Source: an uncultured Methanolobus sp.
Lineage (GTDB): Archaea; Halobacteriota; Methanosarcinia; Methanosarcinales; Methanosarcinaceae
Length of the DNA: 64,000 nt
NCBI RefSeq assembly: GCF_963667555.1
Contig: NZ_OY763421.1
Location: forward strand, 1,381,562 to 1,445,561
Direction: 5' to 3'
Shown here: piece after piece, positions 34,875 to 43,795 of the stretch
Layout of the letters: every line of letters starts with the position of its first letter
Numbering within the stretch: the stretch's first letter is position 1
Translations under genes and position numbers: made by a program
The notes under the pieces: generated by a model
Told to the model about the DNA's origin: nothing
The model's input: the letters and a program-made list of their open reading frames with translations, nothing else
Databases searched by the model: none

Positions 34875-36473
34875 ATGTTAATGAAAAACATCCCACAGGG
34901 ACAACATATCATTCTTATTACATTGCTCCTGTCCCTTACACTGGCCATCTCGCCTGCCAGTGCATTTTTTTCACAAATCGAAACTGTGGATGATAGTGGG
35001 GATGCAGGCGAATATACATCACTTGCTTATGATCCGGCAGGAAACCCTGCTATTGTTTACTTTGACAGCACCGATGTGACTCTCAAATATGCCTACCTCT
35101 GTGATGGAAAGTGGACCATTCAGACAGTTGATAACAATGGATTTTCAGGTATTGACAGCTCACTTGATATAGATAATAATGGCAACGCCGGCATCAGTTA
35201 TTTTGATAAGGTCAATGGTAATCTCAGATTTGCCCACTCCATAGGAGGCTACTGGAATACAGAAATAGTAGACCACATTGGGGACGTTGGCGGATATACA
35301 TCATTTGCATTTGACCAGTCAGGGTGTCCGGGAATAGCATATTATGACAGCATCAACAATGGGATGAAATATGCATATAAAAATGGTAATGTGTGGACCA
35401 TAAAAACCATTGACAGTGGATACGTGGGACTGGATACTTCTATTGATTTCTACTCGCCGGGTTATCCCGGGATAAGTTATTTTGACAGCACCAATTTTGA
35501 CCTGAAATACGCATATTACGATGGCAGCAAGTGGAATATTCAAGTGGTGGACAGTGAAGGACTTGTAGGAGAATACAACTCTCTTAAACTCTATAAGTCT
35601 AAATATCCCGGAATAAGTTATTACGATAGCAGCAACGGCGACCTGAAGTACGCATACAAGAACGAAAGCAAATGGATCGTGCAAAAAGTCGATACCCAGG
35701 GGAATGTAGGTCTTGAAACATCAGTTGATTTTGACAATGCCGGCTTCCCCGGAATTAGCTATTATGACTATAGCAATGGTGACCTGAAGTACGCCTGCTA
35801 TGATGGTGTTGCCTGGAACGTCAGGACTGTCGATATAGGAGAAGAAACGGGGGGAGAAAGCACAGGGGGAGAAGACACAGGCCGGTATTCATCTTTAGAA
35901 TTTGATCCCTCTGACAATGTGGGAATAAGTTATTATGATGTCACCAATACAAGCCTGAAATATGCATATATTTCAAGGATGAGTACACTTAATATTAACT
36001 CGTCAGTTGCTGGTGCCTGGGTATATGTTGATGGCCTGAACATGTCAATACAGACAAATACAACATTAAAACTTAAGGACGGCATCTATCACATCACAGT
36101 TATGAAAGACGGTTACGACACGCCTGTAAACAGGAAAGTTGTTATCAACAGTTCCATGACCCTTGTAAATGAACAATGTTCTGTACTTGAATTTGAACCG
36201 GTACACCTTTCATACATCCATGGTCTTGGCTCAATACCAATATCAGGTATCGCTCCTATGAAACTGGATATACCTTACCTGGCCGCAGAGAACCATTCAA
36301 TATGGAATCTTTCCTTCGGTGATGAAAGCTGGATATCTATCAAGGAAAAAGCAGGTATTGGTTCTGAAAAGAATATGACCGAAGAAGATAGCAGTGTCAA
36401 TACACCGGGTTTTTCATTCTCTTTGGGGTCGTTGTCACTTGTTTTGTTCATTTTGATTCATGGAAAGAAGTGA
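34875..36473 (+). CDS. Secreted beta-propeller protein with PEGA domain and PGF-CTERM-like signal
   Basis: 532 residues; MKNIPQG two codons in is an alternative start. Signal peptide about 1-30 (ends PASA). About eight repeats of roughly 40 residues follow (for example NPAIVYFDSTDVTLKYAYLCDGKWTIQTVD split as YFDS, LKYAY and KWxIQxVD), a BNR/sialidase-like propeller. A PEGA domain (VAGAWVYVDGLN, GIYHITVMKDGYDTPV) comes at about 375-440, and the tail NTPGFSFSLGSLSLVLFILIH ends in GKK, a likely PGF-CTERM signal. Expected to be a lipid-anchored surface protein; the ligand is unknown. Between two propeller repeats, TGGESTGGEDTG is a small low-complexity insertion. Confidence 0.82.
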   Translation: MLMKNIPQGQHIILITLLLSLTLAISPASAFFSQIETVDDSGDAGEYTSLAYDPAGNPAIVYFDSTDVTLKYAYLCDGKWTIQTVDNNGFSGIDSSLDIDNNGNAGISYFDKVNGNLRFAHSIGGYWNTEIVDHIGDVGGYTSFAFDQSGCPGIAYYDSINNGMKYAYKNGNVWTIKTIDSGYVGLDTSIDFYSPGYPGISYFDSTNFDLKYAYYDGSKWNIQVVDSEGLVGEYNSLKLYKSKYPGISYYDSSNGDLKYAYKNESKWIVQKVDTQGNVGLETSVDFDNAGFPGISYYDYSNGDLKYACYDGVAWNVRTVDIGEETGGESTGGEDTGRYSSLEFDPSDNVGISYYDVTNTSLKYAYISRMSTLNINSSVAGAWVYVDGLNMSIQTNTTLKLKDGIYHITVMKDGYDTPVNRKVVINSSMTLVNEQCSVLEFEPVHLSYIHGLGSIPISGIAPMKLDIPYLAAENHSIWNLSFGDESWISIKEKAGIGSEKNMTEEDSSVNTPGFSFSLGSLSLVLFILIHGKK

Positions 36474-36539
36474 CATATATCAACTTCTTTTTCGGATATT
36501 TGTATGAGAAATTATTAGAGTATATGAATAGAATGATTA

Positions 36540-36597
36540 ATCATGATAAATGACGAAACGTATAAATACCATGAGCATGCAGTATATCATGATAAAT
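36540..36597 (+). promoter_or_regulatory. TATA box flanked by two 12-bp direct repeats
   Basis: ATCATGATAAAT occurs at 36540-36551 and again at 36586-36597. Between them is TATAAATA (36561-36568) in the context ACGTATAAATACC, a strong archaeal TATA box. The second repeat covers the expected transcription start near 36590. This layout is what a repressor or activator site around a regulated promoter looks like. Confidence 0.55.
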
Positions 36598-36598
36598 C

Positions 36599-36703
36599 AT
36601 GACAGAACACTACTACAACAACAACATAAATCTCAGTAAGTTTGCAGCGATGTTGACAGCTCTTGCCGCTACAATGGTAGGATACTATTCCTTCATGGCA
36701 TGA
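36599..36703 (+). CDS. Candidate 34-residue membrane micro-protein
   Basis: 34 codons from ATG at 36599 to TGA: a polar start MTEHYYNNNINLSK, then a hydrophobic helix FAAMLTALAATMVGYYSFMA. It begins about 31 bp after a strong TATA box, with no ribosome-binding site, as expected of a leaderless message, and its last codons overlap a perfect 10-bp terminator stem. Promoter, frame and terminator together form a compact unit of about 140 nt. No family is recognised. The alternative is that the transcript is a small non-coding RNA. Confidence 0.5.
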   Translation: MTEHYYNNNINLSKFAAMLTALAATMVGYYSFMA

Positions 36704-36728
36704 TCGAATCTGCCATGAAGATCTTTTG
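36691..36728 (+). terminator. Terminator of the micro-gene
   Basis: CTTCATGGCA and TGCCATGAAG form a perfect 10-bp stem around a 10-nt loop, followed by the T-rich ATCTTTTGATTATT. The stop codon lies in the loop. Confidence 0.65.
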
Positions 36729-36830
36729 ATTATTCCTTTCCTCCAACCCGTGGCTGTCCGCATTGGACCCTTTCGGGTTTATATCGAAGTCTTTTTAGTT
36801 TGATATTGATTTAATATTATATTGGCCATT

Positions 36831-37167
36831 GACTCTGCAGAATTCCTTTTTAACGTGAGTGACATAAAAATTGCTCATTTTCGTTTCCACAAAAATAACC
36901 AGAAACAAAGCAACCATCCGCCGCAGGCGGCACATTCCAATGCTTCTGAACAGAAGAGTATTCCAGAGACTATTGCAGTTAGGCTAATAATTCCATAGAA
37001 ATTATGCGAAGAAAGTATCCCTGGATATTTGCAGATTATTTTGTTCAGTATTTTTGGAAAACGCCGGCTTCGCCGGACCCTTCGGGATAAATCCAGTTAT
37101 TCATGAATTACAATAAATCCGTTTACAAACTTCCTTACAGTTTTAATGACAGGGATTCGGTAGAGAC
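36831..37167 (-). repeat. Interspersed MITE-like repeat, copy 4
   Basis: Ends GACTCTGCAGAATTCCTT (36831-36848) and CAGGGATTCGGTAGAGAC (37150-37167) are inverted, about 15 of 21 matching. Hairpins: CCGCCGCAGGCGG (36918-36930), CCGGCTTCGCCGG (37064-37076), CCCTTCGGG (37078-37086), i.e. the family order on the minus strand. It ends 15 bp short of the DUF2119 stop codon. The rest of the 36474-37181 gap holds the micro-gene described above. Confidence 0.75.
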
Positions 37168-37181
37168 ACTCTTTTGCACGA

Positions 37182-37778
37182 TCATATCTGGTCATCTGAA
37201 AGACCGTAGAATTTCTTATAATCATCAATTGCCTTTCTTGCCTGTTTAGGATATCTTTCAAGCATGCAGTTAAGGAACTCATCCCGTGAAGTGAACTCTT
37301 TCATCCTGTTTATTATCGTCCTCGCATATTCCTTTGATCCAGGATTTTCTTTCTGAATCTCGAAAGTAAGACAAAGCGCATCCTGCGGGAAATATTTCCT
37401 GCGAATGTAAGGTGCCACTGAACCCAGAAGTACATCATGGTCAAGCCTGCTGAATGCCGGCACACCTATGCGGTCAAGCCGGTTCGCACCTGTCAGAGCC
37501 TCAAGGTTCTCTGCGGAGTAGGAATGTATCTCAATGTAGACCTCCGGATTGAGCTGCTCAACGGCTTCAATTATCGGAATGCCAATGTCTGTGAAATACC
37601 TGTCATCCAGTGTTGAGATATAATTCCCGTCACTGACAAGATGAATCACTGCAAGCGTGCCAGTCTTTGGAGCCTCGATATTCTCAAGGATGTCAGAGGT
37701 ATCCTTCCACTCATCACCGTGCAGACCTGCCACAAACAACCTGACAGGTTTTCCTTCTCCAAGTATCCTGTATGACAT
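37182..37778 (-). CDS. DUF2119 family protein
   Basis: 198 residues. VRLFVAGLHGDEWKDTSDIL and EVYIEIHSYSAENLEAL resemble the zinc-peptidase (succinylglutamate desuccinylase-like) fold, with H-x-x-E and E-I-H as possible metal ligands, consistent with DUF2119, a family found in methanogens. No substrate is known. It lies 28 bp downstream of the TlyA-like methyltransferase and may be co-transcribed. Confidence 0.8.
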   Translation of the reverse strand: MSYRILGEGKPVRLFVAGLHGDEWKDTSDILENIEAPKTGTLAVIHLVSDGNYISTLDDRYFTDIGIPIIEAVEQLNPEVYIEIHSYSAENLEALTGANRLDRIGVPAFSRLDHDVLLGSVAPYIRRKYFPQDALCLTFEIQKENPGSKEYARTIINRMKEFTSRDEFLNCMLERYPKQARKAIDDYKKFYGLSDDQI

Positions 37779-37806
37779 TGAATCAACTCATTTTTCGATT
37801 ATCAGA

Positions 37807-38481
37807 TTATTTCCTGGCATCCTGTGCGGTCTTCTGTGCTATTATGTAGATCTCCTGCCTGTCCGAATCCAGAACATCAAGTATCTTTACACCGAGAGAT
37901 TCAACCTTAGCAAGTATGGGTTTACTGTTCTTCTCTTTTCCCATTTTGATGACCTGAAGCAACTTGCCATTGTCCTTTAACAGCGGTAAAACTCTCTCAA
38001 GAGCAGCCAGTGAGTCCATCGGTTCGAGCGTCATGTCACTGAGAATAACATCAACCGGCTCCGGTGACATCTCATTCAGAGGAATCTGGAACACATCACC
38101 AAACATCACAGTGACATTTTCCTTTTCACTGACAACTTTCCCTAGTTCTGTATCAAAATCTCTGCTGAATTCCACACCTTTTACAGATGAGGCTATCTCA
38201 GATGCCATCATCAGAAATCCTCCTGCACTGGAGCCAAGGTCAAGCACACGATCACCGGGAGATATCACGCCTGTTGCATCCTGAATCCTTTTGAGCTTGA
38301 AGTAACCGCGTGGCATGTCAAGTCCCTCATCCACATCAACCCCAGAATCTGCGCTGATGTCCTTTGAGGGCTTTTTGACGACTGTACCATCAACCCGGAC
38401 ACTTCCATTGAGTATGGCTGTCTTGGCTCGTCCTCGCGACTTAAAGAGTCCTGTTTCAACAAGGTATGCGTCCAGTCTCAT
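37807..38481 (-). CDS. TlyA-like S4-domain rRNA 2'-O-methyltransferase
   Basis: 224 residues. N-terminal S4 RNA-binding domain (MRLDAYLVETGLFKSRGRAK, ILNGSVRVDGTVV), then a FtsJ/RrmJ-like methyltransferase: VLDLGSSAGGFLMMAS (SAM-binding), EFSRDFDTEL, VDVILSDMTLEP and LLQVIKMGKEKNS. TlyA proteins methylate ribosomal RNA cytidines; target residues here are inferred from family only. It is shorter than bacterial TlyA (about 270), which is common in archaea. Confidence 0.85.
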   Translation of the reverse strand: MRLDAYLVETGLFKSRGRAKTAILNGSVRVDGTVVKKPSKDISADSGVDVDEGLDMPRGYFKLKRIQDATGVISPGDRVLDLGSSAGGFLMMASEIASSVKGVEFSRDFDTELGKVVSEKENVTVMFGDVFQIPLNEMSPEPVDVILSDMTLEPMDSLAALERVLPLLKDNGKLLQVIKMGKEKNSKPILAKVESLGVKILDVLDSDRQEIYIIAQKTAQDARK

Positions 38482-38572
38482 GGTTCAATTAATAAGGAAA
38501 CGTACTATTTATATTATAGTTCCACATTGAACGGAAAGTTTCGCAAGAGATGCGTTTCTCAGGAACGATACA

Positions 38573-39472
38573 ATGATAAAGAAATTCACCTCCCTCTTCC
38601 CTGTATGGGCTATTCTGCTTTCAGTTGTGGCTTTCATCTATCCATCAATTTTCTCACCATACAAAAGTGCTATAACCCCTCTTCTGGGAGTTGTGATGTT
38701 CGGTATGGGAATCACCCTTTCTGCAAATGATTTCCTGCTTGTGCTCAAAAGACCAAAGGTCATAGTTATCGGAACCGCATTGCAGTATATCCTGATGCCG
38801 CTTATCGCATTCATCCTTTCTTACGCCCTTAACCTCCCTCTTGAGATAATGGCAGGAATGGTGCTTCTCGGAGCATGCCCCGGAGGAACTGCATCAAATG
38901 TAATTTGCTACCTTGCAAAAGGAGATGTGGCTCTGTCCATCACACTCACATCGGTTTCCACACTGCTTGCTTTCATCCTAACACCTGCACTCACATGGCT
39001 TTACATCGGACAGGCAGTGCCAGTTGAAGTTGGAAGCATGATGCTTAGTATTGTGAAAATAGTACTTGTGCCTGTGGCACTTGGAATTATCCTGAACACA
39101 TTCTTTGACAAATACATCGAGCGGTTCAGACATGCTTTCCCTGCATTATCTGTAGCTACGATAGTCTTCATCATTGCAATAATAATCGCCCTGAACAAAG
39201 AAAGTATCCTCGTTGCCGGAAAACTGGCTATTGTTGCGGTTGTACTCCATAATGGATTTGGATTTGCCAGCGGTTACCTGTTCTCAAAGATACTGGGACT
39301 TGATGAGAAAGATGCAAGGACTATTGCAATAGAAGTTGGAATGCAGAATTCGGGGCTCAGTGTTGCACTGGCGGTGAAGTATTTCTCTGCACTGGCGGCT
39401 CTTCCGGGTGCTTTGTTCAGTATATGGCATAACATTTCAGGATCGTTTTTGGCGTATAAGTTTAGCAAGTGA
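38573..39472 (+). CDS. Bile acid:sodium symporter family transporter
   Basis: 299 residues with about ten hydrophobic helices. Family hallmarks: GVVMFGMGITLSANDFL, MVLLGACPGGTASNVICYLAKGDVALSI (the crossover motif with two Gly-rich turns) and ARTIAIEVGMQNSGLSVALAV. Likely a sodium-coupled importer of an organic anion in the cell membrane; BASS homologues in prokaryotes may carry pantothenate or keto acids, so the substrate is open. Single-gene unit divergent from the TlyA gene. Confidence 0.9.
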   Translation: MIKKFTSLFPVWAILLSVVAFIYPSIFSPYKSAITPLLGVVMFGMGITLSANDFLLVLKRPKVIVIGTALQYILMPLIAFILSYALNLPLEIMAGMVLLGACPGGTASNVICYLAKGDVALSITLTSVSTLLAFILTPALTWLYIGQAVPVEVGSMMLSIVKIVLVPVALGIILNTFFDKYIERFRHAFPALSVATIVFIIAIIIALNKESILVAGKLAIVAVVLHNGFGFASGYLFSKILGLDEKDARTIAIEVGMQNSGLSVALAVKYFSALAALPGALFSIWHNISGSFLAYKFSK

Positions 39473-39527
39473 ATTCTATCATTTTCAATAGAACTATAAA
39501 TCGAAGTATTATTAGCAGAAATAAGAA

Positions 39528-40397
39528 CTAACTATTTTCATACATGAAACCAAGACACATTCCGATAATTTCTGAAGCTCCTTCATTAGTTGTTTCAAAA
39601 AAATAGCCTTTTTGTCTGCCATCTTTATAAAGTTCAATTCCATTAGTAAAACAATTATATGAAAGAACCTTATTTAATGGGATACTTACTGGCTTACAGC
39701 CAGGAAATGGATGTAAAAAAATTCGCTTGTTTGTCAATAATAAATATCCACGCGAGCTTTCTACTAGTTTTTCTTCTTTTTTTACATGCCCACTATGTGA
39801 TCCCACTCTGTAGCTAACACCTTTCATAACTCTAATTGAAACTCCACGTGAGCCACCCTGATAACCTAAATTAATTGTTTTCAATTCTTTCAAAACAGAA
39901 GGAGTAGCAAAATGAGCTTCTTCCCCTTTTTTCAAAATGACTGATGATGCATCATCAGCATAAGAAAAATTAACAGTAGGTAATTGATTTTCATGCTTTA
40001 TCATGTAAACATAATGATAAGGCATAACACGTGTTTCGTAATTAACATCTTCATTAGACAAATCTAGTGATGACTTTATCGTTTGAAGTGACTCTAATTC
40101 ATTTTCATCTAATTCATCATCAGATTCAAAGTTCTCAAATATTTCATTGTATAATTCAATCAAATCATGTTTCGGATGCTTTTTTAAGATTTCAAGCTGT
40201 TTATCATCAACAGACTTTGTTGCAACTATTTCTTGCATTATTTTTGTACGCTCGGAGTATAATTTAGCCTTCTTTTGGGCTTCTTCCTCTTTTTGTTTAA
40301 GTGTACATTCTTTGCAAATTGAGGTGCCTAATGAAGACAAAAATGAAAGTTTTTTTCCACATATTGTACAAGATTTAGCCATCACTACCACATTCAT
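39528..40397 (-). CDS. Zinc-ribbon protein with C-terminal PH-like domain
   Basis: 289 residues; M6 (40382) is an equally possible start, with GGTAGTG just before it. N-terminal CTICGKKL...CKEC zinc ribbon (about 8-30), a charged coiled coil (KQKEEEAQKKAKLYSERTK) and an acidic middle (FESDDELDENELESL). The C-terminal half looks like a GRAM/bacterial PH-like domain (GYLLLTNKRIFLHPFPG). No membrane segment. The same layout is found in proteins of unknown function scattered in archaea and bacteria, often in accessory DNA. I cannot assign a role. Confidence 0.7.
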   Translation of the reverse strand: MNVVVMAKSCTICGKKLSFLSSLGTSICKECTLKQKEEEAQKKAKLYSERTKIMQEIVATKSVDDKQLEILKKHPKHDLIELYNEIFENFESDDELDENELESLQTIKSSLDLSNEDVNYETRVMPYHYVYMIKHENQLPTVNFSYADDASSVILKKGEEAHFATPSVLKELKTINLGYQGGSRGVSIRVMKGVSYRVGSHSGHVKKEEKLVESSRGYLLLTNKRIFLHPFPGCKPVSIPLNKVLSYNCFTNGIELYKDGRQKGYFFETTNEGASEIIGMCLGFMYENS

Positions 40398-40527
40398 CTT
40401 AGATTTTAGTATACACTAAATAAATACTCTCTGTTTTTATTCAACAAATTGCTAATGTTGTAATAATGACAACGACAAAAATGGTTTATACAATGCAAAC
40501 CGATGCTTCCTCCACAATGGTGATGAT

Positions 40528-41208
40528 TTGTTAAAAGCTGTAATATTCGATATGGATGGCGTGCTGGTTGATTCTATGTCATATCATGCGGAAGCTGTCC
40601 AGCATATATTCGATGAGATAGGGGTTGAGATGGACAAGCAGGACATCTTCGAGAGAGAAGGTGAAAGGACAGTGGACATCGTGGAGTTCCTGCTTAAGAA
40701 AGGAGCAGGAGATGCATCCCGGTTCGACATATCGGATATCGTTGAGAGATATATTGCAGAGTTTAATCGGATAGCAGAGATAAAAGTATTCGATGGGATG
40801 CAGGAATGCCTCCGGGGTCTTAAAGGCAGGTTCGACCTTGCCGTAGTTTCCGGTTCTGACAGGCCGATAGTTCATGATATTATCAATTCGAAGTATCCCG
40901 GAGTATTCAGCGTCATCGTTACTGCTGATGATGTAGAACATGGTAAACCGGAGCCTGACCCATATCTCAAATCCATTGAAATGCTTGGCATCTCCGGTAC
41001 TGAAGCAATTGTGATAGAAAATGCACCCATGGGAGTTGAATCCGCAAAGGGTGCAGGGATATGCTGTCTGGCAGTACCCACGTATCTTGATGCTCAAAAA
41101 TTCCATCAGGCAGACATGGTTATCGAGAACCACACCCGCCTTGTAGAGTTCCTGAATGAACTGGAACCCACTTATGATTGTGCACGGTCGGATCTATCAA
41201 AATCGTAA
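40528..41208 (+). CDS. HAD-superfamily phosphatase (beta-phosphoglucomutase-like)
   Basis: 226 residues from a TTG start preceded by GGTGATGA. HAD motif I is AVIFDMDGVLVDS (nucleophile DxD), motif II DLAVVSGSD, motif III with K in HGKPEPDPYL and motif IV IENAPMGVESAKGAG. Cap helices lie between motifs I and II, as in the beta-phosphoglucomutase/phosphoglycolate phosphatase subfamily. Hydrolyses a sugar or other small phosphate; the substrate is undetermined. Its 3-prime end overlaps the convergent Old Yellow Enzyme gene by 37 bp. Confidence 0.88.
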   Translation: MLKAVIFDMDGVLVDSMSYHAEAVQHIFDEIGVEMDKQDIFEREGERTVDIVEFLLKKGAGDASRFDISDIVERYIAEFNRIAEIKVFDGMQECLRGLKGRFDLAVVSGSDRPIVHDIINSKYPGVFSVIVTADDVEHGKPEPDPYLKSIEMLGISGTEAIVIENAPMGVESAKGAGICCLAVPTYLDAQKFHQADMVIENHTRLVEFLNELEPTYDCARSDLSKS

Positions 41209-42281
41209 TTGCACTTAATTCCACTCTCATCGGAACACAGGTTGCATGATACACATTTTGCGACCTCTGTATCACCACTTTTGACCTTTGCCACAAAATC
41301 AGGTTCACAAATGAGAGGTCTGCATATTGATACCATATCGGCATATCCTTCATCGAGCATCTGCTCCATGACAGCCTTTGAGCGTATACCGCCTACAACC
41401 ATTACAGGAACATCAACTGCTTCCTTTATCATCTTAGAATAATCCCTGTAGTATGCTTCTGAATCAGCGTTATTTATTTTTGTTCTGAACATCTGCTGTC
41501 CGGCTTCAACAATACCACCACTGACCTCTATTGCACAGATACCATTCGCAGCAAGTATCTTTGCTATCTCTACGCACTCGGGTGCATCAAGTACATTCTT
41601 TGTTCCTTTCGGGAAACCATCGGTTGCATTGAGCTTGACAAGTATCGGGAACTCATCACCGATCATCTCATGTATCCTGCTGATGATGTCAAGGATAATC
41701 TGTGTCCTCTTTTCTGTAGAACCTCCCCACCTGTCCTTACGCCTGTTTGTGTACGGAGAAATAAAATTGCTTAGCAGGAAACCATGAGCAACATGTAACT
41801 GAACGCCATCAAAGCCGGCTTCCTTTGCCCTTCTTGCAGCGTTGGCAAAGTCCTCGATAGTCTGAAGCACTTCTTCCTCGGTCATTTCCTCAGGGGTCAT
41901 GCCGTTTCTTTTATTGGTCACAGCAGATGGTGCAAGAACTATCGGATACTCTGCACTGATCATTGTCTGCCTGCCACCGTGGACTATCTGGACAACTATC
42001 CTGCTTCCGTGTTCATGTACTCTTGAGACTATCTTCCTGTAAGGTTCTATGAACTTATCATCATAGATTCCCTGCTGTCTATCGTCACTCTTCCCGTTTG
42101 GATTCACGTATGCATATCCGGTGATTATGAGCCCAACTTCTCCACGTGCAAGCTCTTCGTACATGTTACCAATCCTGTCGGTTGGTGTGCCATCGGACTC
42201 TGCCATCCACTCATGGGTAGCAGAACGTACAAAACGATTGGGTACTTCCATGTTCCCCAGCATAATAGGTTCGAACAACAT
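41172..42281 (-). CDS. Old Yellow Enzyme family NADH:flavin oxidoreductase
   Basis: 369 residues. FMN-binding TIM barrel: MLFEPIMLGNMEVPNRFVRS, VVQIVHGGRQ, GVQLHVAHGFLLSNF with SPYTNRRKDRWGGS (substrate H-x-x-H and the catalytic tyrosine region) and VPVMVVGGIRSK near the phosphate site. It ends in CVSCNLC then C seven residues later, similar to the 4Fe-4S cysteines of 2,4-dienoyl-CoA reductase, but the usual C-terminal FAD/NAD domain is missing. Probably reduces an enone-type substrate. The 37-bp overlap with the convergent HAD gene is unusual. Confidence 0.88.
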   Translation of the reverse strand: MLFEPIMLGNMEVPNRFVRSATHEWMAESDGTPTDRIGNMYEELARGEVGLIITGYAYVNPNGKSDDRQQGIYDDKFIEPYRKIVSRVHEHGSRIVVQIVHGGRQTMISAEYPIVLAPSAVTNKRNGMTPEEMTEEEVLQTIEDFANAARRAKEAGFDGVQLHVAHGFLLSNFISPYTNRRKDRWGGSTEKRTQIILDIISRIHEMIGDEFPILVKLNATDGFPKGTKNVLDAPECVEIAKILAANGICAIEVSGGIVEAGQQMFRTKINNADSEAYYRDYSKMIKEAVDVPVMVVGGIRSKAVMEQMLDEGYADMVSICRPLICEPDFVAKVKSGDTEVAKCVSCNLCSDESGIKCNYDFDRSDRAQS

Positions 42282-42299
42282 GCAGGAGTATTGATAGCA

Positions 42300-42619
42300 G
42301 GAGCTTATATGCTTTTTCTTAAGACGACTACTCGCATATCATGAATTACTGGATTTAGCCCGGAGGGTCCGGCGAAGCCGGCGTTTTCCCACAATACAAA
42401 ACAGAATTATCTGTGCAATACTTTTGAATCCTATCTTCGCAGAACTTCTGTAACATTCTATGCAAATACAATGGTCTTCAGATAACTATCAATTCAGCAT
42501 AATGGAAATGTGCCGCCTTCGGCGGATGGTTGCCTTATTTTAAGAGTGACAATTGTGTTTGTGGAAATAAAAAAGAGCAAAGGCTGTATCAACAACATGA
42601 ATAGTACTTCTACAGAGTC
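42300..42619 (+). repeat. Interspersed MITE-like repeat, copy 5
   Basis: Fills the 42282-42625 gap. Core is intact: CCCGGAGGG (42359-42367), CCGGCGAAGCCGG (42369-42381), CCGCCTTCGGCGG (42514-42526), and TACTTCTACAGAG (about 42605-42617) matches the right terminus. The left terminus is not clear, perhaps eroded against the neighbouring gene start. It lies just downstream of ccmC. Confidence 0.65.
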
Positions 42620-42625
42620 CTTAAA

Positions 42626-43336
42626 TCATGAGTGGCTGTACTTCATTTCCTCAAGCTCTTCCTTCAATGCTTCGTTATTAATTCTGTAAACTAACATTGA
42701 AACAAATAGCAAAGCAAAAGCCAGCATGTTAACTGCAAGTGTCAACTGAAGTGAAGTTCCTTCAAGTCCACCGCCACTGCTTCCATATGAAGAGCCACCG
42801 AACATCAGAGGATGAGCTGAACGCCACAGCCTGATGGATAGGAAACTCAGTGGAACTGACATGAATCCAATAATTCCAAAGACAGCCGCAAAGCGTGCTC
42901 TTTTTTCAGGTTCCTCAAGTGCCTGACGTAGCATCAGGTAGGCAAGATAGACAAGGAAAAGTGCAAGTGAGGTTGTGAGCCTTGGCTCCCATATCCAGTA
43001 CCATCCCCATGTTGCCTTTGCCCATATGGAACCTGTGACAAGTACAAGGAATGCAAAGACCACACCTACCTCGGCGGCTGAATGGGCAACGATGTCCCAT
43101 TTGCTGCTGTTTCCTTTCAGCTGCATTATGCTGGCAATGAAAACAACGGTGAACGCAAGATAAGCTACCATAGCTATCGGCAGGTGGAAATAGAATATCT
43201 TAAAACTGCTGTCAAGTATCTCACCGGCATTGCCTTTCATCTGGGGCACATAGAAAAATATCATCCCAATGGCAATTAGCATAACAGGAGCCGTGATGAT
43301 TGCAAGTATCTTTTCTTTTTTCCTGTCAATGAGCAT
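42626..43336 (-). CDS. ccmC: Heme exporter / cytochrome c biogenesis protein CcmC
   Basis: 236 residues with six hydrophobic helices. The periplasm-facing WWD-type motif is ATWGWYWIWEPRL, with conserved histidines at HLPIAMVAYLAF and SAHPLMFGG acting as heme ligands in the family. With CcmA and CcmB it loads heme for attachment to c-type cytochromes. The partner genes ccmB and ccmA are not adjacent: they lie about 6.6 kb to the right on the same strand, separated by an ABC importer operon. No CcmE or CcmF is seen in the window. Confidence 0.87.
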   Translation of the reverse strand: MLIDRKKEKILAIITAPVMLIAIGMIFFYVPQMKGNAGEILDSSFKIFYFHLPIAMVAYLAFTVVFIASIMQLKGNSSKWDIVAHSAAEVGVVFAFLVLVTGSIWAKATWGWYWIWEPRLTTSLALFLVYLAYLMLRQALEEPEKRARFAAVFGIIGFMSVPLSFLSIRLWRSAHPLMFGGSSYGSSGGGLEGTSLQLTLAVNMLAFALLFVSMLVYRINNEALKEELEEMKYSHS

Positions 43337-43429
43337 GATTATTCTTCTGCCTAATTAAAACTCCTTGTTTAAATGCTTTTCATACATAAAATTGAGGAAA
43401 AGCATTGTTGAAGGTCCTCAGAATAATTG

Positions 43430-43675
43430 TTATGATTTTTCTATCCTTATTCCTTTAGACTCAACTGCTTCGATAAAAGCCTTTGAATCCTCAACAGTAA
43501 AACCGATTCGTGTGCTCTGGGTTGACATTTTGATGAAAAATATAAGATCTCTGCCTGACCTGCTCCAATCCAGAGGGAACCAGGTTACAAAATCACCAGA
43601 ACCCCAATATCTCCACTTTCCATTGGCTAAAGTTGGCTGTCGTTCCTCCATTCTGAGTATGTCCTGAAACTTCAC
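43430..43675 (-). CDS. Hypothetical 81-residue protein
   Basis: Residues read GKWRYWGSGDFVTWFPLDW and then IGFTVEDSKAFIEAVESKGIRI, a compact beta/alpha fold with no signal or membrane segment. It could be a whole small protein or a remnant of a larger one. It lies between ccmC and a Cys-containing small gene on the same strand. No family recognised. Confidence 0.45.
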   Translation of the reverse strand: MKFQDILRMEERQPTLANGKWRYWGSGDFVTWFPLDWSRSGRDLIFFIKMSTQSTRIGFTVEDSKAFIEAVESKGIRIEKS

Positions 43676-43795
43676 AAACTTTGCCTGCCCTAATGGAAAA
43701 TAGTATTTCTTAAGACGTATGCCTTTATCGTCTACATTACAAGTTTATCGGAATATATCAAATGGTTTTGCATTTTTCACCCAAATATAATTCAT

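Noticed and set aside
36756-36785. GGACCCTTTCGGG-like sequence resembling part of the interspersed repeat.
   Set aside because: Only the CCCTTTCGGG fragment matches; no terminal repeat or second hairpin is nearby.
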